64,000 bases of DNA from Streptomyces sp. BHT-5-2 (GTDB lineage Bacteria > Actinomycetota > Actinomycetes > Streptomycetales > Streptomycetaceae), in contig NZ_CP081496.1 of NCBI RefSeq assembly GCF_019774615.1, forward strand, positions 2,046,001-2,110,000, read 5' to 3'. Position numbers and translations under genes: made by a program. Position 1 is the stretch's first letter, and each line of letters opens with the position of its first letter. This document shows, in pieces, positions 63,985 through 64,000 of the stretch. The notes beneath the pieces were generated by a model. It saw only the letters and a list, made by a program, of their open reading frames with translations, made no database searches and had not been told where the DNA came from.

Positions 63985-64000
63985 TGTCCGGGCCCCATGT
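63985..64000 (+). CDS. Possible gene start cut by the right edge
   Basis: GATCAT (63973-63978) is followed after six bases by ATG (63985), the same leaderless layout seen at many genes here. Only five codons (MSGPH) remain in the window, so nothing can be said of the product. Confidence 0.25.

Overview
The window is high-GC DNA with strong third-position GC bias. Its gene content is typical of the conserved core of a Streptomyces chromosome: mycothiol genes (mshA, mshD), orphan glnR, PhoR-PhoP with PhoU, CarD, the shared sugar-ABC ATPase MsiK, many DUF proteins of actinobacteria, and many GTG starts. I infer Streptomyces or a very close relative; the species cannot be named from the sequence. 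No rRNA, CRISPR array, transposase, integrase or plasmid/phage module was seen. One tRNA (Thr, anticodon TGT) is present. Gene names rest on recognised protein families read from the translations; no database search was run.

Layout. 1-50: 3' part of a cobalamin riboswitch serving a gene beyond the left edge. 96-4210: sulfur/persulfide genes (DsrE-like, DUF1416, rhodanese with a cysteine-type leader peptide), a FABP/nitrobindin-fold protein and a DUF2993 protein. 4466-10921: membrane protein, MoaD/ThiS-like protein, heterodimeric ABC exporter, alpha/beta hydrolase. 11095-16855: regulators (glnR preceded by a coupled 25-codon uORF, LacI-family, HtrA-type protease, CssR-CssS-like two-component system). 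16868-25507: second DUF2993 protein, NmrA-like protein, a WXG100/type VII-like trio, secreted 5'-nucleotidase, mycothiol synthase, GNAT. 25827-31008: polyphosphate module (ppk, CHAD, NUDIX) and an XRE regulator. 31085-36885: methyltransferase, mshA, YbjN, MFS, gpmA, and an unusual Cys-rich metallothionein-like small gene. 36964-39975: phoU / phoR-phoP divergent locus with PHO boxes. 40055-51740: lipoprotein, carD, ispD-ispF, F420-type PPOX, cysS, rlmB, DoxX, nucleotidyltransferase, msiK. 52004-64000: tRNA-Thr, drug-type ABC exporter, DUF4097 protein, RHH regulator, M24 peptidases, oxidoreductases, pentapeptide protein, methionine aminopeptidase beside an XRE regulator, TerD.

How the genes work together. 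Phosphate control (PhoR-PhoP-PhoU) sits in the same window as ppk, whose upstream region carries PhoP-like repeats, and next to ppk lies a CHAD protein overlapping it, pointing to a polyphosphate unit. Two steps of mycothiol synthesis (MshA first, MshD last) flank it. The HtrA-like protease lies directly before a CssRS-like system and has three 11-bp-phased TCTCA repeats in its promoter, fitting secretion-stress control. A striking general trait is leaderless-style starts: a TAnnnT hexamer six or seven bases before the start codon at a dozen or more genes.

The less explained parts are: a 37-bp nearly identical, in-frame palindromic repeat shared by the 5'-nucleotidase and the CHAD gene; the type VII-like trio at 19950-21706; the Cys-rich mini-protein at 36727-36885; the uORF plus hairpin ahead of glnR; an array of TGGCGCC sites between an RHH regulator and an M24 peptidase; 14-bp-phased ACCGGTAT repeats between map and an XRE regulator; and a 14-bp inverted repeat in the long AT-richer gap before carD.
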